From: Acetobacteraceae bacterium
Lineage (GTDB): Bacteria > Pseudomonadota > Alphaproteobacteria > Acetobacterales > Acetobacteraceae
Assembly: GCA_947446625.1 (NCBI GenBank)
Contig: CANFIE010000220.1
Coordinates: 1 to 6,817 of the forward strand
Direction: 5' to 3'
Length of the DNA stretch: 6,817 nt
Position 1 is the stretch's first letter. The number at the start of each line of letters is the position of its first letter. Of this stretch, positions 5,830 to 6,817 are shown one piece after another. Under the pieces are notes generated by a model. That model saw only the letters and a program-made list of their open reading frames with translations, was not told the DNA's origin and did not search any database. The translations under genes and the position numbers were made by a program.

Positions 5830-6817
5830 GGCAGTCTCACCTCATGGCGCGGCGCGTGCCAGTTGCGGGCGGCAACGGCCAGGCGCGGCAGGTCTTCAGC
5901 AAGCATCAATCGTGCCGCCACCAGCGCTTTGCCGGCGGCCACAATGGCGCGCACATAGCCGGCGGCATCGCCATAGCGTTCCTGCACGCTGCGGCGCGGG
6001 TCGCCCGTCGCAGCCGCTTCCTCCGGCGTCTCGGGAAAGGGAATGGTGCTGCCGGAATACTCATGCAGCGCGCCCGGCGCATAACCCCGCGCCCGCAGGT
6101 TCCAGCCGGCATAGGTCGCCAGCGGCGCCGCCACCATCGGCGCCCGCACCCCGCCCAGATCATTGCCATCCGCATCCGGCGCCGGCACCAGCACGGTATA
6201 GCCCGCCGCATCCAGCACGCCAGGCGGCTCCCGCGTAATCACCCCGGTCGCATCGAAATCCGGCCCAAAATCCAGCAGCGGCGCCCGGCACGCCTCTCGC
6301 GGCAGCGCCACGCCGGGCAGGGCAGGGAAGCGCTCGCGCCACTCCGCAAAGGTCAGCCCGGTGCCATCACTGCGGCGCGGCATCCGGCTCTGGGGCGGCT
6401 GCGTGCCATCGGTCGCCCAGGCATCCATCGCATCCAGCAGGGCGCGGAACAGCATGCTGGTCCACACCACATTCTCCAGCTGCTGGCACTGGCCGCGCTG
6501 TGGTGCGCCCATCAGCGGGCTGGCGGCGTGCTGGCTGCCGCACCAATGGAAAAACCGCACATTCCCCGGCTCGGGCAGGTCATCACCCTGCGTGGTGGTA
6601 TGCGCCAGGCTGCCACGCCGCTGCCAATACTCGGTCGCGCTCTGGCTATGAAACACCAGCGGGTCGCTCTCCGGCCGCTTGCAGATGGCATCCACCCGCC
6701 CGGTCAAATGGTCGGTCGTCTCGGCATAGGCAAAGGGGAAGCGATCCGCCGCGTTGAAGTGATCCTCATATTGCTGCCCGGCCGGCACGGTCAGGTTGCC
6801 AAACCGCCCGGCGAACA
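5826..6817 (-). CDS. Alpha/beta-hydrolase-domain protein, Abhydrolase_10-like (5' partial)
   Basis: The frame is open to the right edge of the window with no stop; a GTG at 6788 is internal, since the in-frame codons before it (FAGRFGNLT) continue the protein. About 330 C-terminal residues are present, ending at TGA 5828-5826. The pattern fits the alpha/beta-hydrolase-domain family PF20091: SQSATEYWQRRGSLAHTT, then GDDLPEPGNVRFFHWCGSQH, then a helix ending LLDAMDAWATDGTQPPQSRMP, a LPGVALPREA segment, and a late APLATYAGWNLR stretch. The His of CGSQH is a candidate catalytic histidine, but the nucleophile would lie outside the window and is not seen. Members usually have about 600 or more residues, so roughly half is missing. 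The stop overlaps the amine oxidase start by 4 bases, which suggests translational coupling and a shared pathway. Substrate and exact reaction are unknown; an esterase or amidase role is only a guess from the fold. Confidence 0.8.
   Translation of the reverse strand, partial: FAGRFGNLTVPAGQQYEDHFNAADRFPFAYAETTDHLTGRVDAICKRPESDPLVFHSQSATEYWQRRGSLAHTTTQGDDLPEPGNVRFFHWCGSQHAASPLMGAPQRGQCQQLENVVWTSMLFRALLDAMDAWATDGTQPPQSRMPRRSDGTGLTFAEWRERFPALPGVALPREACRAPLLDFGPDFDATGVITREPPGVLDAAGYTVLVPAPDADGNDLGGVRAPMVAAPLATYAGWNLRARGYAPGALHEYSGSTIPFPETPEEAAATGDPRRSVQERYGDAAGYVRAIVAAGKALVAARLMLAEDLPRLAVAARNWHAPRHEVRLP
5836..5843 (-). promoter_or_regulatory. Shine-Dalgarno site of the amine oxidase gene
   Basis: On the minus strand GAGGTGAG lies inside the last codons of the hydrolase gene, with GAGG 10 bases before the ATG at 5829. 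It supports this start and, with the ATGA stop/start overlap, re-initiation by ribosomes finishing the hydrolase gene. Confidence 0.55.

Noticed and set aside
5826..6788. Complete hydrolase gene starting at the GTG at 6788
   Set aside because: The frame stays open to the window edge with protein-like sequence, and the family is much longer, so the GTG is an internal valine codon.

Overview
The window is a GC-rich bacterial segment with strong G/C preference at third codon positions and dense, closely packed genes. The gene content (an orphan Bug-type solute-binding protein, an Abhydrolase_10-type hydrolase, an Arthrobacter-type copper amine oxidase and a BisC-type molybdoenzyme) suggests a metabolically versatile proteobacterium. 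I lean towards Alphaproteobacteria of the Acetobacteraceae/Roseomonas kind, with Burkholderiales as the main alternative. This placement comes from general knowledge of where these families are common, not from a search.

Layout. Positions 1-423 (+) hold the last 140 codons of a gene that begins left of the window. It ends in a peptidoglycan-binding-like domain. A 100-bp convergent gap follows. The rest of the window is one minus-strand gene block, read right to left: (i) the C-terminal part of an alpha/beta-hydrolase-domain protein (6817-5826, start outside the window); (ii) a cytoplasmic TPQ copper amine oxidase (5829-3877), joined to the first gene by an ATGA overlap; (iii) an exported Bug/TctC-family solute-binding protein (3849-2875) after a 27-bp gap; (iv) a cytoplasmic molybdopterin S-/N-oxide reductase of the BisC/DMSO-reductase family (2818-524) after about 50 bp. 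A 26-bp, nearly perfect inverted repeat lies right at the end of the molybdoenzyme gene and may end the operon transcript. The operon promoter is not in the window.

How the genes may work together (inference). The Bug protein would capture an organic acid or similar small solute in the periplasm. The hydrolase could release an amine- or acid-containing product. The amine oxidase would turn a primary amine into aldehyde, ammonia and H2O2. The molybdoenzyme could reduce an N- or S-oxide, either of the substrate or of methionine oxidised by the H2O2. All four genes are intact where visible, and the catalytic residues of the amine oxidase are all present. No tRNA, rRNA, mobile element or CRISPR array was seen. 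No clearly new system is evident. The most unusual points are the gene combination and a four-cysteine tail on the amine oxidase.
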